64,000 nt of DNA from Flavobacteriales bacterium (GCA_018402085.1 JAGYJM010000002.1:1-64000), one strand, 5' to 3'. Shown: positions 16,282 through 26,717, counted from the first letter of the stretch. Numbers and translations are program-made. The notes: a model not told the origin generated them from the letters alone.

Positions 16282-19200
16282 GGACCACGAGTTTGAGGGT
16301 TTCGACCATCACAGACTTGTACTCAAGCTGCACGAAGTAAAGACCTGTCTCGAGGTGTTCGAGGTTCACTTCCATGGCTCCGGTATCTTCAAGGTCTGAT
16401 TCAAAATGAATCGCGCCTGTGGGGTCATAGATGCGTAATAAACCACCTTGACCCATTTCTTTAGGATAAGTCACTACTACGCGATGCGTCGCAGGGTTGG
16501 GCCAGAGTCCTGTTTCAATTTCATAGGGTTCTTCTTTTTCTTCTTTACCTCCGCTCGACAGTGACTTTGGTTCTGCGCCAGCTTCAGGCACCGGCAACCA
16601 TGCCGTTGCATTGAAGCCATGCAAGTACGCAAGTGCCAGCTGACCGCGTGATGATGTATCAGATTGTGATATGTTCCAGAGAGAATTCACTGTTGAAGAA
16701 GGTACAGAATCTGTTTGACTCAAGTGGTAATCTAAACTGTCAGCATCTGCCATAAATTGCAGTTCCGGGTAGGTCGAAACGAGGTTAGAGCTAGCTGTCA
16801 GGTCATTGAATTGCAGTGCTTGTGCTAACAATCGCTGGGCTGAGCTTAGGGTGGAGTCACTCGCAAGAAGCAGACGGCCTGTACTGAAATCAACAACCAT
16901 TGTATCCGACCAAGGTGCGCTATGACGCTCCGAGAAAAAGACTTGGTTGCGCAAATTACCCATTTTAGTTCCCTTGGCTGCCAGTTGTTGCTCCATCAGC
17001 TTGCGTTGGCTGACCTCATCACCTGCGTTCTCGACCAGTGCCATGTAAAACGGCGAAAGCAAACCGCTGTCATCGAGATCACTTAGTAAAGATGCGGTGA
17101 GTGGGCCATTAGCCATAAATACTTGGGTTAGATGCCATGGGTCAAACTTGCTTCCCTCTGCCACGAGTTCGCGCATTACGTTATCGCTGAGAGGCGTCCG
17201 TTCAAGCAGGAGGTCACGTACGAAGGCGCTTTCTTCCGGGAAGGCATTTGCGATCGTAGTTTTACTATCGCTTGTTTTATTGTCGTCTACAATGGAAAGG
17301 TAGACTTGCCATTCCGATTCAAAACTGCTTTTCGCGTTCTGATAGTCAGTGTAAAGGTCAGGGGCACTGCGACCACCGCCATAAGGCACACCGCCGCTTG
17401 GCGGGCTGCCGTAAGGAGGGAAAGAGTCTACGCAGCTATTAACAGCTGTTAACATTGATATCTCGAACTCACTCCCTTCTGCACATTCGGGTATTTCATT
17501 ATTAGGGGCAAATTGCCAATGCTTGTAATCAATCTCCCAAGTCTGATCTTGATGATCTACCCAATCGCCATAGTATGGGGCATTGCAAAAGTCTTGACTG
17601 AATACATTGCCAGCAGGAAAGATCACCTCATTTCCATCCGGATCGTCATAATCTTGGTTGCCACCTTGATCTGATCGCATGGTAGTGTAGGCTGCTCGGT
17701 ATATATCAATCTCACCAGCGGTGAATGTGTTACACAGCAGTTGAAGGCCTACCTGACGTGTAATTGGTTTACTACCGCCAGAATTATTGCTGTATTCATC
17801 TGCATTAATGCCTTTAGCATAAACTCCATACTCAAGTCTATTGAAATCGTTGTTTCTGATTTGGTTAGCATGCTCCCCGCTCTGTTCAACCCAGATACCC
17901 AAGCCATTCTTGTCAGGAGTCTCCTGGTAGGTGAAGTAGTTCTGTTCAACAATGTATGCAGTGCTGTGCGACAGATGCATACCCCGCTCTTTCATGTCAA
18001 ATGAAATGTTTGACGCCAAATCGGGCAAGTAGAAGTTATTCTCGTAGACCAGAATGTTATCAGTGTAAAAGTTCACGATACCGTAGGCGCAGAGCTCAAA
18101 TTCGTAGTACCGGCACTGGTAATACCCCAAGTCACTGAACAAGCTAACCGAACGTATTCCGGCCGTAAGGCCGTAAAATGACGTAGCGTCAGCATTATTC
18201 AATTGGGGGTCATAGCCGGTATTGGTGCCTGTTATTCTGAAGCTTGATTTAATCGCGATAATGCCTGAGCCTCGTTCATCCCACTCATGAATGGTATAGG
18301 GTGTAGAATTAATGAAACTGCACCGCTGGATATTCAGGCGATCGACCTCGGTCATGCGAATATGAAACTGTGGTAGCAACTCAGCATAGTTCAACGCATC
18401 GTCGGTGATGAACTGGGTGTCGTAGAATAAACTCTTGTTGGAGACGTAGAGATCGTTACCTGCTATGTAGTGGTAGGGCGAAAAATCAACACCGTGTTCA
18501 TTGTTTCGGAAAACAGAGTCGTAGGCGCGAATGATGCCACCTGCATTTGTGCTTGTAGAACCAACCTTTACCGCAGTTCTTGCATGCTCAATCATTGAAT
18601 CATCCATTCGAAGGTAACCCTGATCGCCACCAATCATTGGTGCCTGATCAATCGAGCTTGTGGCATTGGTCGTTCCCTGAAGGTCGACCCCGGGCCACAT
18701 CAAATCGCAAAGGGCAGTCCAGACAGTTCCATTGGTCAAGCGCACATAAGCGCCCGGTTCAATGATTACCTGGGCATCCGTATCGAATTCAAAAGTCAAC
18801 CCGTCAATTGTGGTTTCCGTACCGGATTCAAAAACAAGGTCATCTGCCATTCGAATGACACCTGAAGTGTTTCCGAATGGATTGTTGTTGACGTTCCAGG
18901 TACCATCGTTCGATGTGGTGACCTGAAACCCGATCTCGCCGCTCACGTTGGCTACTTCTTTGCAACAGTCAGCACTTGTCAATGTGTTTGCCACTACCTC
19001 AATATTGTAATTCTGACCATGGATGTGGTAAAATTGAAAATCTGGACTTGCAATATTCTCTACAGCCGGCACTTGGACGTTGCCCGGTAGCTGCGCCCAC
19101 GTTACTATCCCTGGTTGATTGACATTGCTCAATCGTCCAAGTCCTAAACTACCTCCAAAGATGATGGCATTGTGTTGTCCGAGAGCATCGTAGTTGGACT

Positions 19201-20362
19201 CGATTTTTGACTCAGCAAAAGAAGCGACATTCGGAACAATAGAACTTAAATCGACTTTTGTGTTGGTGGCGAGATCAATGTACCCAATTTGGTCAGGCTC
19301 ATTCGCTGAATAATAGAGATAGTCTCCGTTAGGACTGTACTCAATACCATAAATGTGGTTTTCATTTTGAGTGGCATTAATGGGAACCGATACGTTCGAA
19401 ACATGGTTCAAGGCGGCATTAAATGAGCTGACAATAATTGAACCATCATCGCCATTACCACTGGAGTTTGTCCATGCGACATCGTATCCCAGGCCTCCAC
19501 CATTCTCCCGGATTTCAATTTCACCCCTCGCATTTCGTTGAGTGTAGTTTGGAGCCCATTCGTACGAATCTCCTGCAACAATACCCGTTTCAGAGAACTC
19601 CATAAGGGTCACTTCTGAGTTATCAGCCAATGCAAGTGTGAAAGACGAATTTCCTTGACTCACTGAGATATCCATATGGACATGACCCTCCTTGTTTGAT
19701 CCGTCACCCGGAATCAAGAATTGGCTGTAATGATCATTACTATACTCGATCACTTCGTTTGAAGGGTAGCTTTCTGCATGATACTGGATTAACCCTGCAT
19801 TAATGAAGTTGGTATCATCGATACTCTTGATAACCCGGCCAAGTTGCGGTGCTGACCACAAATCATTTGGTTGAAGCATGTCCAGAACCAACACGTGCGG
19901 CTCAGACCTTTGAGATCCTTGATTGCCCGGATCCAAACGAGAGTAGAAAATAAAATATTTGGAGCAGCTACCCGGAACAAGAGAAATGGCAACTTCATGA
20001 CAACCCTCGAAATCCGGGAAGTCTTGATTACCTGTTACATAAGAGTTGGGTAAGATGAGATATCCGTCACCATCATAGATCATTCCATCCTGAATGAAGA
20101 AGAGCACTTCACCTAACTCATTAAACTGTACATGTTGATGATACTTAGGTAGAGAGCCATCATACACGTAATAATCCGGAAATCCACTTACAACAGGTGG
20201 TGTAGGTAAAGCTTGTTCAACAATACCGCTTTGTAGGTTTACAGTTTCATTGCCAATGGATAAAATCGGCATCTGAGCATGGCTTGAGGTTACCCAACTG
20301 GTCAGAATCAGAAGGCAAATTGTGCGGAATACCCCGAAAATCGGGGGGGGTAGAGAGTTCAT
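16274..20362 (-). CDS. large secreted multidomain protein with T9SS sorting domain
   Basis: 1362 aa. Signal peptide ends near SSHAQ. Residues ~60-440 look like a propeller (GIEYSPNGDYLYYSAN, IGYIDLATNTKVDL). About 510-950 resembles a right-handed beta-helix: repeated short segments such as GLTFEFDTDAQVIIEPGAY, MIEHARTAVKVGS and YENNFYLPDL, typical of surface proteins with parallel beta-helix folds. A Gly/Pro-rich linker (PPYGSPPSGGVPYGGG, ~1020) and a helical stretch lead to a T9SS type A domain (GLWPNPATHRVVV ... GLYFVQLEYKS). No catalytic motif was recognised. First gene of the cargo locus; its 3' end is duplicated at 14236-14553. Confidence 0.88.
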   Translation of the reverse strand: MNSLPPPIFGVFRTICLLILTSWVTSSHAQMPILSIGNETVNLQSGIVEQALPTPPVVSGFPDYYVYDGSLPKYHQHVQFNELGEVLFFIQDGMIYDGDGYLILPNSYVTGNQDFPDFEGCHEVAISLVPGSCSKYFIFYSRLDPGNQGSQRSEPHVLVLDMLQPNDLWSAPQLGRVIKSIDDTNFINAGLIQYHAESYPSNEVIEYSNDHYSQFLIPGDGSNKEGHVHMDISVSQGNSSFTLALADNSEVTLMEFSETGIVAGDSYEWAPNYTQRNARGEIEIRENGGGLGYDVAWTNSSGNGDDGSIIVSSFNAALNHVSNVSVPINATQNENHIYGIEYSPNGDYLYYSANEPDQIGYIDLATNTKVDLSSIVPNVASFAESKIESNYDALGQHNAIIFGGSLGLGRLSNVNQPGIVTWAQLPGNVQVPAVENIASPDFQFYHIHGQNYNIEVVANTLTSADCCKEVANVSGEIGFQVTTSNDGTWNVNNNPFGNTSGVIRMADDLVFESGTETTIDGLTFEFDTDAQVIIEPGAYVRLTNGTVWTALCDLMWPGVDLQGTTNATSSIDQAPMIGGDQGYLRMDDSMIEHARTAVKVGSTSTNAGGIIRAYDSVFRNNEHGVDFSPYHYIAGNDLYVSNKSLFYDTQFITDDALNYAELLPQFHIRMTEVDRLNIQRCSFINSTPYTIHEWDERGSGIIAIKSSFRITGTNTGYDPQLNNADATSFYGLTAGIRSVSLFSDLGYYQCRYYEFELCAYGIVNFYTDNILVYENNFYLPDLASNISFDMKERGMHLSHSTAYIVEQNYFTYQETPDKNGLGIWVEQSGEHANQIRNNDFNRLEYGVYAKGINADEYSNNSGGSKPITRQVGLQLLCNTFTAGEIDIYRAAYTTMRSDQGGNQDYDDPDGNEVIFPAGNVFSQDFCNAPYYGDWVDHQDQTWEIDYKHWQFAPNNEIPECAEGSEFEISMLTAVNSCVDSFPPYGSPPSGGVPYGGGRSAPDLYTDYQNAKSSFESEWQVYLSIVDDNKTSDSKTTIANAFPEESAFVRDLLLERTPLSDNVMRELVAEGSKFDPWHLTQVFMANGPLTASLLSDLDDSGLLSPFYMALVENAGDEVSQRKLMEQQLAAKGTKMGNLRNQVFFSERHSAPWSDTMVVDFSTGRLLLASDSTLSSAQRLLAQALQFNDLTASSNLVSTYPELQFMADADSLDYHLSQTDSVPSSTVNSLWNISQSDTSSRGQLALAYLHGFNATAWLPVPEAGAEPKSLSSGGKEEKEEPYEIETGLWPNPATHRVVVTYPKEMGQGGLLRIYDPTGAIHFESDLEDTGAMEVNLEHLETGLYFVQLEYKSVMVETLKLVVHE

Positions 20363-20940
20363 AGTAGTAATGGTATTAATTAAGACTCTCTCAATAATAC
20401 ACTAAAATTCATTTAGGATTTCATTTTCTGATAAATGTCATGTTTCGGAACATACATAGCTCTTTTGTTAGAGGAAGGAAGTGAGGTATAAGGTGAAGCT
20501 TTCGTATTACGACGATTTCTTCGTCTTCTATCACAAGAATGCTTTGTTGTATCTGTGACAGCGCATTCTTGCGCTGCTTTTCATGAAACCACCTTTAATG
20601 CAGACCTGCGCACTTAACGCGTCGGATGATAAATAATGTGAAGTATGCGCTGGTGAAATCTATGTACTCGTAGGTTGCGACGTGGTCAAAAGCATACCAA
20701 TCAACATTTCAGGAGAGCCTTTTTGTTATACATGGAAAATCAGCAATTGGAGTTCTGCAATCTGAAGTGAGCCATTCAACGTTGTCTCTCTTTAGGATAG
20801 CAGTCAATTTTCACGAAGTGAAAAACCGATAATAGAAAGCTGCACTGTAAAAATGCAGCGTCGGCAAACCCCATTTACTCTTTACTGTTTAATACTCACT
20901 ACTTATTCTTTCTCTGAAGCCGATTCGGCTTCAGAGAGGA
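20363..20940. other. intergenic region with scattered hairpins, no gene
   Basis: 578 bp upstream of the large T9SS gene. CAGCGC-ATTCTT-GCGCTG (20559-20576) is a hairpin of the type seen at 12.18 kb, and AAGTATGCGCTGG near 20641 looks like half of the other type. CTGCA...TGCAG occurs at 20838-20857. No TAnnTTTG box was found where the promoter of the 1362-aa gene is expected. Confidence 0.7.
20911..20937. terminator. 12-bp stem hairpin right after a stop codon
   Basis: TCTCTGAAGCCG-ATT-CGGCTTCAGAGA forms a 12-bp perfect stem ending 3 nt from the stop codon of the gene at 20941. The minus strand has no T-run after it, so it may stabilise the 3' end of the mRNA or act as a non-canonical terminator. 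Confidence 0.6.
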
Positions 20941-23900
20941 TCAGAAATCCATTGACAGCGAAAGGTGGAACACCCTCGGAAGAATCACGCCGTCATCAAC
21001 CCCCCAGGCCCAGTCAGCACGCACAAAATAGCCCAATAAACGCGAGCGGAGACCAAATCCGTAACCCCAGACAATGGGTTCGCGGTTGTTGTCAACGGTG
21101 ACCGTTATCGGGTTTTGCTCAAAGATGCGCTGGTTGAAGCGGTTCTCTTCGCTGTACGGGTGCGGACCCGTCCACGCTGAGCCTACGTCTGCAAAAGGCA
21201 CGAGCTGGAAGTTCTCAATGAAGTCAGATTTGATCGGCTTATTCAGGAAGTACTTGAAGATGGGCCAGCGGACCTCTGCGTTAACCACACCGAACGAGTT
21301 GCCGTTTCGGGCATTCACCCAGAAGCCGCGCATCGGGGAGGCGAGGGTCTGGAAGAAGTAATTCTGATCATCAGCAATCGGCATGTCGTTATCTACTCGC
21401 TGGAAGAGCCAGTTATCTACTCCGCCGAGGTAGTAAACCAGACGACGCTTGCCCAGACTCGTGCTACCGGCAGCGCGGAAGGCAAAGATCATGTCGCGGT
21501 GGATGCGCTCATAGTGGCGGAAGTCAAAACCAATGACACTAAAGTCAGATACCCGGTCTTCGGCATCGAGGTAAAACTCAGCCCAGAACTTGTACCGCGT
21601 ACCCCATCGCAGGTTTAGCCCGCGCTCAATGGTGTTGTCGAAGACATAAGCCACTCGCCCGCCCACATTGTGGAGGAACTGGTTCGGACGCGACAGGTTG
21701 TTCGGATCGGTACTCAGGAAGACACTGCGATCCTGGCGGTAAATTCCCGTGAAGCGCACACTTTTCAGCTCGTCAAAGGGGTACTTCAGTTCGTACAGGA
21801 ACATGTGGGTGTGCTGCTGTACAATAGAGAGTTGATTCACCACGCGACGCTGCGATTGGCGCATAAACTCGATTCGCTTGTCAACCCTGCCGGAGAGATC
21901 TTCAAAGCTGAGGCCATAGTCGTTGTTATCAAGGCTTCCCGAAAGGCGGAAACCACCCACGAACTTGTAGTCTTCAAATAGGTCGCTGATGCCGAGGCGG
22001 ATCAATCCGGAGATGCCCGGGAACATCGTGGTCGGCCCGGTGAAGGGCTGGTAAAACTCGCTCGAGAAGGTATTGTCTACCTGACTGAGCACATAGTCGG
22101 TGGCAAAATTCAGGCGGTAATTTCGCGGTTTGGGCAACTCAAAAGGCTTCTCAGCGGTGGTATCGGCTGCAGCGGTTGCGCTGCTATCGCTGCTCAGCGG
22201 CTCATTGAGATCGATCGACTCTTTCTCGTATTCAAAGTCAGTTGGGTCATCTTCGAAGCGATAATTATTGATGTCGACTTCAGGCTGCGGCCGTTCACGG
22301 TCGTCAAATGTAAATACTTCGAGCGAAGTACTTTCAGATTCCATGACCTCGCCTCCGGGCGCGTTATTGTTACCACTGACGAAGTCATTCGTTTTGCTGC
22401 CTTCGTAAAATGCAGACTTACCGTCTTCGACAAAAATCACACTGTACTTGCCGGTGGCCGGGTTGAAGTGGTAATCGATCGGCGGCCTGGCGTAGTCAGA
22501 GAGCTGTTCGCTTACTGTAAAAAAGCGATAGTGTACCGTCGTGTCAATTCGGCTGATGATGCTGTCAATTGATGCCACATAGCGGTTTTTTTGGCCACCT
22601 TCTTCACCCATGAAGGTGTAGCGCTCTTCGTCATAGCTAAAGGGGTGTGTTTCGTTGATGGTTTCGGTCTGGGTGACCTGCTCAAGTTCATTGCGATTCA
22701 AGTCATAAATGAAGATATCGAGTTGCCGCTCGAAAGGTTCGTTGGGTACTTCAATGCGCAGAGTGTCATCAGGCCTGTTTGATGCGAAGATCACCCGTTC
22801 TCCGTCAGGCAGAAACTGCGGCTGCAGGTCATCGTAGATGTCGGTGAACAGCGCCTCCTGATTGTTGCCGATGACCTGGTAGAGGAAGAGGTCAGATCGC
22901 CCCTCTTTCACCCCTGAGAAGATCATGCGCCTGCCGTCTGGGGCGTAATCCATCGCAGTGACCTTGTCGATGCGAAACAGCTCCTTAACCGTATGCTTTT
23001 TGTCGTCGAGGTTATAGTTGGCAATAAAAGGACGCCCTTTTTCTTCAAAAACATAAGTCAGGATACGGCTCGTGGGGTGCCAGGCAAGCACCGGATAGGT
23101 GTCGTCTACAATACGGGCCAGGCGGTGATCTTTTTTGAGGATCCGCTTCTTCTTGCCGGTTTCACGGTCGTACAACCAGATTTTGTACTGCCCCAGTTCG
23201 TTGGTGACAAAGGCCACCCAGCGTCCGTCAGGACTCGGTGTAAACGCGCTGTAGTTGTATTTTTTTCTCCATTTGACCGGCAGTTCTCCCATGCGGCGTT
23301 TCCACTTTTTACGGAGGTACTCCTGCTGATCGGCATCCGACATCGCTTCGAATTCGGCTTCTTCTTCAGCCTTATCTTGAGGGAAGATCGGGTCGAATAC
23401 GGGCATCGAGCGTTTGCGCAGGTCGCGCCTGAACTGCTGCCCGTAGTAATCGTGAAATTCTTCGGTAATGGTGGTCAGGCTGGCACCGAGCACAAACAGA
23501 AAACCGCTTTCGATGCTCCGGCTGATGCGCGTCATATACAAGATGTTCGGAATCACCGATTCGCCATACACATCTGCGATGTACTTCCAAAGGGCGTGTC
23601 CGGCATGTAGCGCATCTTGGCCTTCGAGCCTGTTGAAGTGCTGGTACCTCCCGCTGAGGATGCCGTCTTTGACTTCCGCCGCTTTTGCGGCGCTCCAGGG
23701 CTCAGCCGCATAAGAGAGCAGGCCATTCTCATACCATTCAGGAATGGTGAGCAGGGTGCTGTTCTTGAGCACGTCTTTCCAGTCGCCTCCGTACATCATT
23801 TGGTTGAACAGCACACGGGCAAGGCTTTCTCGAAGCTGGCGTTCAAAAGAAATGTAATCACCTTTGAAGTAAACGAAGATCTTGGAGCCCACAATGCGCG

Positions 23901-24258
23901 TAGAACCGCCGATGTTGTATTGTTCTTCACCGGTGATCCCGATGTTGCTCTGGCGAAATTCGCTTTGCTTGTTGTACAGCAAAACCTGCACCTTTTCTTC
24001 AAGTGGAAAGCCGAAGAAGGTCTCGAGCTCTGTGAGGTTCTGCTGAGCCGCCTGTACGGTGTAGCCTGCAAGTTCTTTGCCGCCTTGATAATAGTAAACC
24101 TCGAATTTTTCACTCGGATAGTACAACCAGAGGAAATCCCGGTACTGCACCCGGTTCTTGCCAAATTCTTGTTGAGAACCCACATAAAACTGGGCTGCAC
24201 CGCTGAAAGAGCAGAGCAAAAAGAGCGCGAGCAGGGATATGTGTGTGCGGCTTTTCAA
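20941..24258 (-). CDS. TolB-like propeller / outer-membrane barrel protein
   Basis: 1105 aa. Signal peptide ends at SGAAQ. The N-terminal ~260 residues are peptidase-MA-like (TIPEWYENGLLSYAAE) without a recognisable HExxH site. Residues ~330-560 carry PD40/TolB-type propeller blades (FTPSPDGRWVAFVTNELGQY, YAPDGRRMIFSGVKEG, FLPDGERVIFASNRPDD). The C-terminal ~380 residues are amphipathic strands ending in LSLSMDF with a terminal Phe, as in outer-membrane barrels. Similar proteins in this phylum are annotated as TolB-like translocation proteins; the role is unknown. At 23672-23691 it carries a palindromic word encoding AAKAAEV. The gene is divergent from the MBL hydrolase. Confidence 0.88.
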   Translation of the reverse strand: MKSRTHISLLALFLLCSFSGAAQFYVGSQQEFGKNRVQYRDFLWLYYPSEKFEVYYYQGGKELAGYTVQAAQQNLTELETFFGFPLEEKVQVLLYNKQSEFRQSNIGITGEEQYNIGGSTRIVGSKIFVYFKGDYISFERQLRESLARVLFNQMMYGGDWKDVLKNSTLLTIPEWYENGLLSYAAEPWSAAKAAEVKDGILSGRYQHFNRLEGQDALHAGHALWKYIADVYGESVIPNILYMTRISRSIESGFLFVLGASLTTITEEFHDYYGQQFRRDLRKRSMPVFDPIFPQDKAEEEAEFEAMSDADQQEYLRKKWKRRMGELPVKWRKKYNYSAFTPSPDGRWVAFVTNELGQYKIWLYDRETGKKKRILKKDHRLARIVDDTYPVLAWHPTSRILTYVFEEKGRPFIANYNLDDKKHTVKELFRIDKVTAMDYAPDGRRMIFSGVKEGRSDLFLYQVIGNNQEALFTDIYDDLQPQFLPDGERVIFASNRPDDTLRIEVPNEPFERQLDIFIYDLNRNELEQVTQTETINETHPFSYDEERYTFMGEEGGQKNRYVASIDSIISRIDTTVHYRFFTVSEQLSDYARPPIDYHFNPATGKYSVIFVEDGKSAFYEGSKTNDFVSGNNNAPGGEVMESESTSLEVFTFDDRERPQPEVDINNYRFEDDPTDFEYEKESIDLNEPLSSDSSATAAADTTAEKPFELPKPRNYRLNFATDYVLSQVDNTFSSEFYQPFTGPTTMFPGISGLIRLGISDLFEDYKFVGGFRLSGSLDNNDYGLSFEDLSGRVDKRIEFMRQSQRRVVNQLSIVQQHTHMFLYELKYPFDELKSVRFTGIYRQDRSVFLSTDPNNLSRPNQFLHNVGGRVAYVFDNTIERGLNLRWGTRYKFWAEFYLDAEDRVSDFSVIGFDFRHYERIHRDMIFAFRAAGSTSLGKRRLVYYLGGVDNWLFQRVDNDMPIADDQNYFFQTLASPMRGFWVNARNGNSFGVVNAEVRWPIFKYFLNKPIKSDFIENFQLVPFADVGSAWTGPHPYSEENRFNQRIFEQNPITVTVDNNREPIVWGYGFGLRSRLLGYFVRADWAWGVDDGVILPRVFHLSLSMDF

Positions 24259-24279
24259 ACGAAATTTAAAGATAGCGAT

Positions 24280-24306
24280 TTGCCCTGAAGGCGTCTCTTA
24301 TCTTTG
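24280..24306 (+). promoter_or_regulatory. Bacteroidota-type promoter for the MBL gene
   Basis: TTG at 24280-24282 and TATCTTTG at 24299-24306 (exact TAnnTTTG) with a 16-nt spacer, slightly shorter than usual. The ATG at 24335 lies 28 nt after the -7 box, leaving a short 5' leader. Confidence 0.65.
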
Positions 24307-24334
24307 CATACTGAACTTAATACACTTGTGTCGA

Positions 24335-24991
24335 ATGATCTCCCTACGTGCTTTCACCTTTAACCCTTTTTCTGAAAATACTTATGTGGTATGGGATGGG
24401 TCTCGCAAGGCCCTGATCATTGATCCGGGGATGTCTGATGCTTCCGAAGAACGTGAGCTGAGCGATTTTATTGACGATGAAGGCTTAACGCCGGTATGGC
24501 TGGTCAATACACACGCCCATCTCGATCATGTACTCGGAAACGATTTTGTAAAGAAACAGTATGATGTGCCTTTTGTTGCGCACCGCAAAGCGGTGGATAC
24601 CTTGCGCATGGCCTCCACAGCTGCCCAACTCTACGGAATTCCTTACAAGGGTTCGCCTGAGCCGGATCAGTTCATAGAGGAAGGGGAGAAGCTTCACTTC
24701 GGAAAGAGTACATTCGATATTCTGTTCGTTCCCGGGCATGCTCCCGGCCACATCGCCCTGGTGAACCACGCGTCAAAAACAGTGATTGCCGGAGACGTGC
24801 TTTTTGATGGCTCAGTGGGGCGCGTAGACCTGCCAGGGGGTGACGGCGCACTGCTGCGCGACTCGATTCAGCAGAAGATGTACGCCTTGCCGGATGAGTT
24901 CACCGTGTATTGCGGACATGGCCCGGCGACCACTATAGGCAAAGAGAAAGAGAGCAATCCGTTTGTGAGTGCGACCCGTTCTGTATGGTGA
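24335..24991 (+). CDS. MBL-fold metallo-hydrolase (glyoxalase II-like)
   Basis: 218 aa from MISLRAFTFNPFSENTYV. An upstream in-frame start at 24239 is rejected because it would precede the promoter and overlap the divergent gene. The zinc-binding signature THAHLDH is present, with later ligands in VPGHAPGHIAL, AGDVLFDGSVGR and YCGHGPATTIG, the arrangement found in hydroxyacylglutathione-hydrolase-like proteins. Such enzymes hydrolyse thioesters or other esters in the cytoplasm; the actual substrate cannot be told. It ends head-to-head with the histidine kinase, 0 bp apart. Confidence 0.93.
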   Translation: MISLRAFTFNPFSENTYVVWDGSRKALIIDPGMSDASEERELSDFIDDEGLTPVWLVNTHAHLDHVLGNDFVKKQYDVPFVAHRKAVDTLRMASTAAQLYGIPYKGSPEPDQFIEEGEKLHFGKSTFDILFVPGHAPGHIALVNHASKTVIAGDVLFDGSVGRVDLPGGDGALLRDSIQQKMYALPDEFTVYCGHGPATTIGKEKESNPFVSATRSVW

Positions 24992-26038
24992 TTACGAGGC
25001 TTTTTCCAGTGTGAACGAGAAGGTGGTGCCCATACCGGGCGAGCTTCTCACATTGATGGCCTGATCGTGGCCGTCAATGATGTGCTTGACAATAGACAGA
25101 CCCAGTCCTGACCCACCGGCGTGCCGTGAGCGTGACTTGTCTACGCGGTAGAAACGCTCGAAAATACGCGGCAGGTCTTCTTCACTGATCCCGATGCCAT
25201 TGTCAGCAACCTCAACGAGGATATTGTCTTCCATATCGTAAAAGCGAATGCGGGTTTCACCGCCCTCCTGGCCGTAGTTGATCGAATTCACGAGCAGGTT
25301 TACAAGTACCTGTTCAATTTTTGAACGGTCAGCCAGCACAGGAATGGGCTTTTCATTGGCGTTTTTCAAGCGCAAGGTGATGTGCTGCCTCCGAGCTTTT
25401 TGCTCGAGTGAATCAATGACTTCGCGTGAAAGCTCGGTAATGTCAAATTTACGGGCATTGATTTCTAGCAACCCACCCTCAATACGCGTGATGGCGTCGA
25501 GGTCTTCGAGCAGCGTCACTATGCGGTCAACGTTGCGCGCAGCTTTCATGAGAAATTTGCGGTTGTTCGCAGGGTCTTCGAGTGCGCCTTCAAGCAAGGT
25601 CAGAATATAGCCCTGAATATTGAATATAGGAGTCTTGAGCTCGTGGGCCAGGTTGCCAATGAAATCCCGCCGAAAAGAATCCTGCTCTTTGAGTTCTGAG
25701 ATTTCCTGGATCTTATCTTCGGCCCAGCTCAGTACTTCCTTATTGACCTTGGTCATCACGTCTTCATTCATCCGCACATCTTTGCGCCGGTCTTTGGAGC
25801 TCTTAAAGCGGTGAATGGTTTTGTAGATGATCTTTACTTTTTGGTAGATGAACTTCTCCACCGCCCATGAGGCAATGATGTATGAGCTGCCAAAGGTCAG
25901 CGCACCCGCCACCGCAACCAGCGCGAAATTCGGGTCTTCATCTTCGGCAAAGACATACAGCAGAAGAAGTGCCACCACAATACCTGTGAGGTACAGAGAA
26001 ATACGTACCGCAACATCGCGCGGTGTATTCACGGCCAT
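24992..26038 (-). CDS. PhoR-type membrane sensor histidine kinase
   Basis: 348 aa. Two N-terminal membrane helices (about 11-30 and 38-60) flank only a few periplasmic residues, so the input is probably membrane-proximal. The H-box GNLAHELKTPIFNIQ has the phosphorylated His at 132. The HATPase domain shows NLLVNSINYG, VADNGIGI and GSGLGLSIVKHI. It follows the response regulator by one base and is its partner. Without an extracytoplasmic or PAS sensor it resembles short PhoR forms, which fits phosphate control. Confidence 0.95.
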   Translation of the reverse strand: MAVNTPRDVAVRISLYLTGIVVALLLLYVFAEDEDPNFALVAVAGALTFGSSYIIASWAVEKFIYQKVKIIYKTIHRFKSSKDRRKDVRMNEDVMTKVNKEVLSWAEDKIQEISELKEQDSFRRDFIGNLAHELKTPIFNIQGYILTLLEGALEDPANNRKFLMKAARNVDRIVTLLEDLDAITRIEGGLLEINARKFDITELSREVIDSLEQKARRQHITLRLKNANEKPIPVLADRSKIEQVLVNLLVNSINYGQEGGETRIRFYDMEDNILVEVADNGIGISEEDLPRIFERFYRVDKSRSRHAGGSGLGLSIVKHIIDGHDQAINVRSSPGMGTTFSFTLEKAS

Positions 26039-26039
26039 A

Positions 26040-26717
26040 TCAGTCGTTGAATTTGTACCCGACGCCTTTTACCGTCTTAAAGTAATGTTCGCCAAGTTTT
26101 TCGCGCAGTTTACGAATATGCACATCAATCGTGCGATCTCCAACGATAACGTCGTTTCCCCACACGCTGCTGAGAATAGATTCACGGGTAAATACCCGGC
26201 CGGGCTGTGACATCAGAAGTGAGAGGAGTTCAAATTCTTTCTTCGGAAGGGTGAGTTCTTCACCATTCTTGACCACGATGTAGCGGTCTTTATCAATCAT
26301 GATGCCTTTTGCCGATTTCTTCTTTTCAGGCTTGGTCAGGCTTGCTTTGCGACGAAGCAGGGCATTTACCCGTGAAACCAGCACCCGGGGCTTGATTGGC
26401 TTGGTTATGTAGTCGTCGGCACCGGCGTCAAAGCCGGCAATCTGTGAGTAGTCTTCGCCACGTGCCGTTAAAAAAGCGATGAGGGTGTTTTTCAGCTCGG
26501 CTTGTTCGCGAATCTGAATACACGTCTCCATGCCATCCATCTCCGGCATCATCACGTCGAGTAAGATCAGATCCGGCTGTACTTTGCGGGCAATACGTAT
26601 CGCCTCTTTGCCATTGCTGGCGCTATGAACTTCGAAGTCAGCCTTTTCAAGGTTGTAGCGAATGAGGTCAATGATGTCTTGTTCATCATCTACGAGCAGG
26701 ATCTTCGGATTCTCCAT
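26040..26717 (-). CDS. PhoB/OmpR-family response regulator
   Basis: 225 aa. Receiver with acidic pocket DDEQD (10-14), phospho-acceptor D54 in LLDVMMPEMDG and Lys in ITKPIKP. A winged-helix DNA-binding domain follows (EFELLSLLMSQPGRVFTRES, TIDVHIRKLREKLG, TVKGVGYKF). First gene of a two-gene operon with the kinase. About 40 bp upstream of its start lies a direct repeat resembling a Pho box, suggesting autoregulation. Phosphate response is inferred, not shown. Confidence 0.95.
   Translation of the reverse strand: MENPKILLVDDEQDIIDLIRYNLEKADFEVHSASNGKEAIRIARKVQPDLILLDVMMPEMDGMETCIQIREQAELKNTLIAFLTARGEDYSQIAGFDAGADDYITKPIKPRVLVSRVNALLRRKASLTKPEKKKSAKGIMIDKDRYIVVKNGEELTLPKKEFELLSLLMSQPGRVFTRESILSSVWGNDVIVGDRTIDVHIRKLREKLGEHYFKTVKGVGYKFND

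Noticed and set aside
24239-24334. N-terminal extension of the MBL hydrolase
   Set aside because: It would include the promoter and overlap the divergent gene. The fold starts at MISLRAFTF.
25387-25406. CGAGC-TTTTT-GCTCG in the PhoR-type kinase gene as another palindromic element
   Set aside because: Five-base loop and GCCTCC flank, and the EQKARRQ peptide is ordinary for this kinase position, so not counted.
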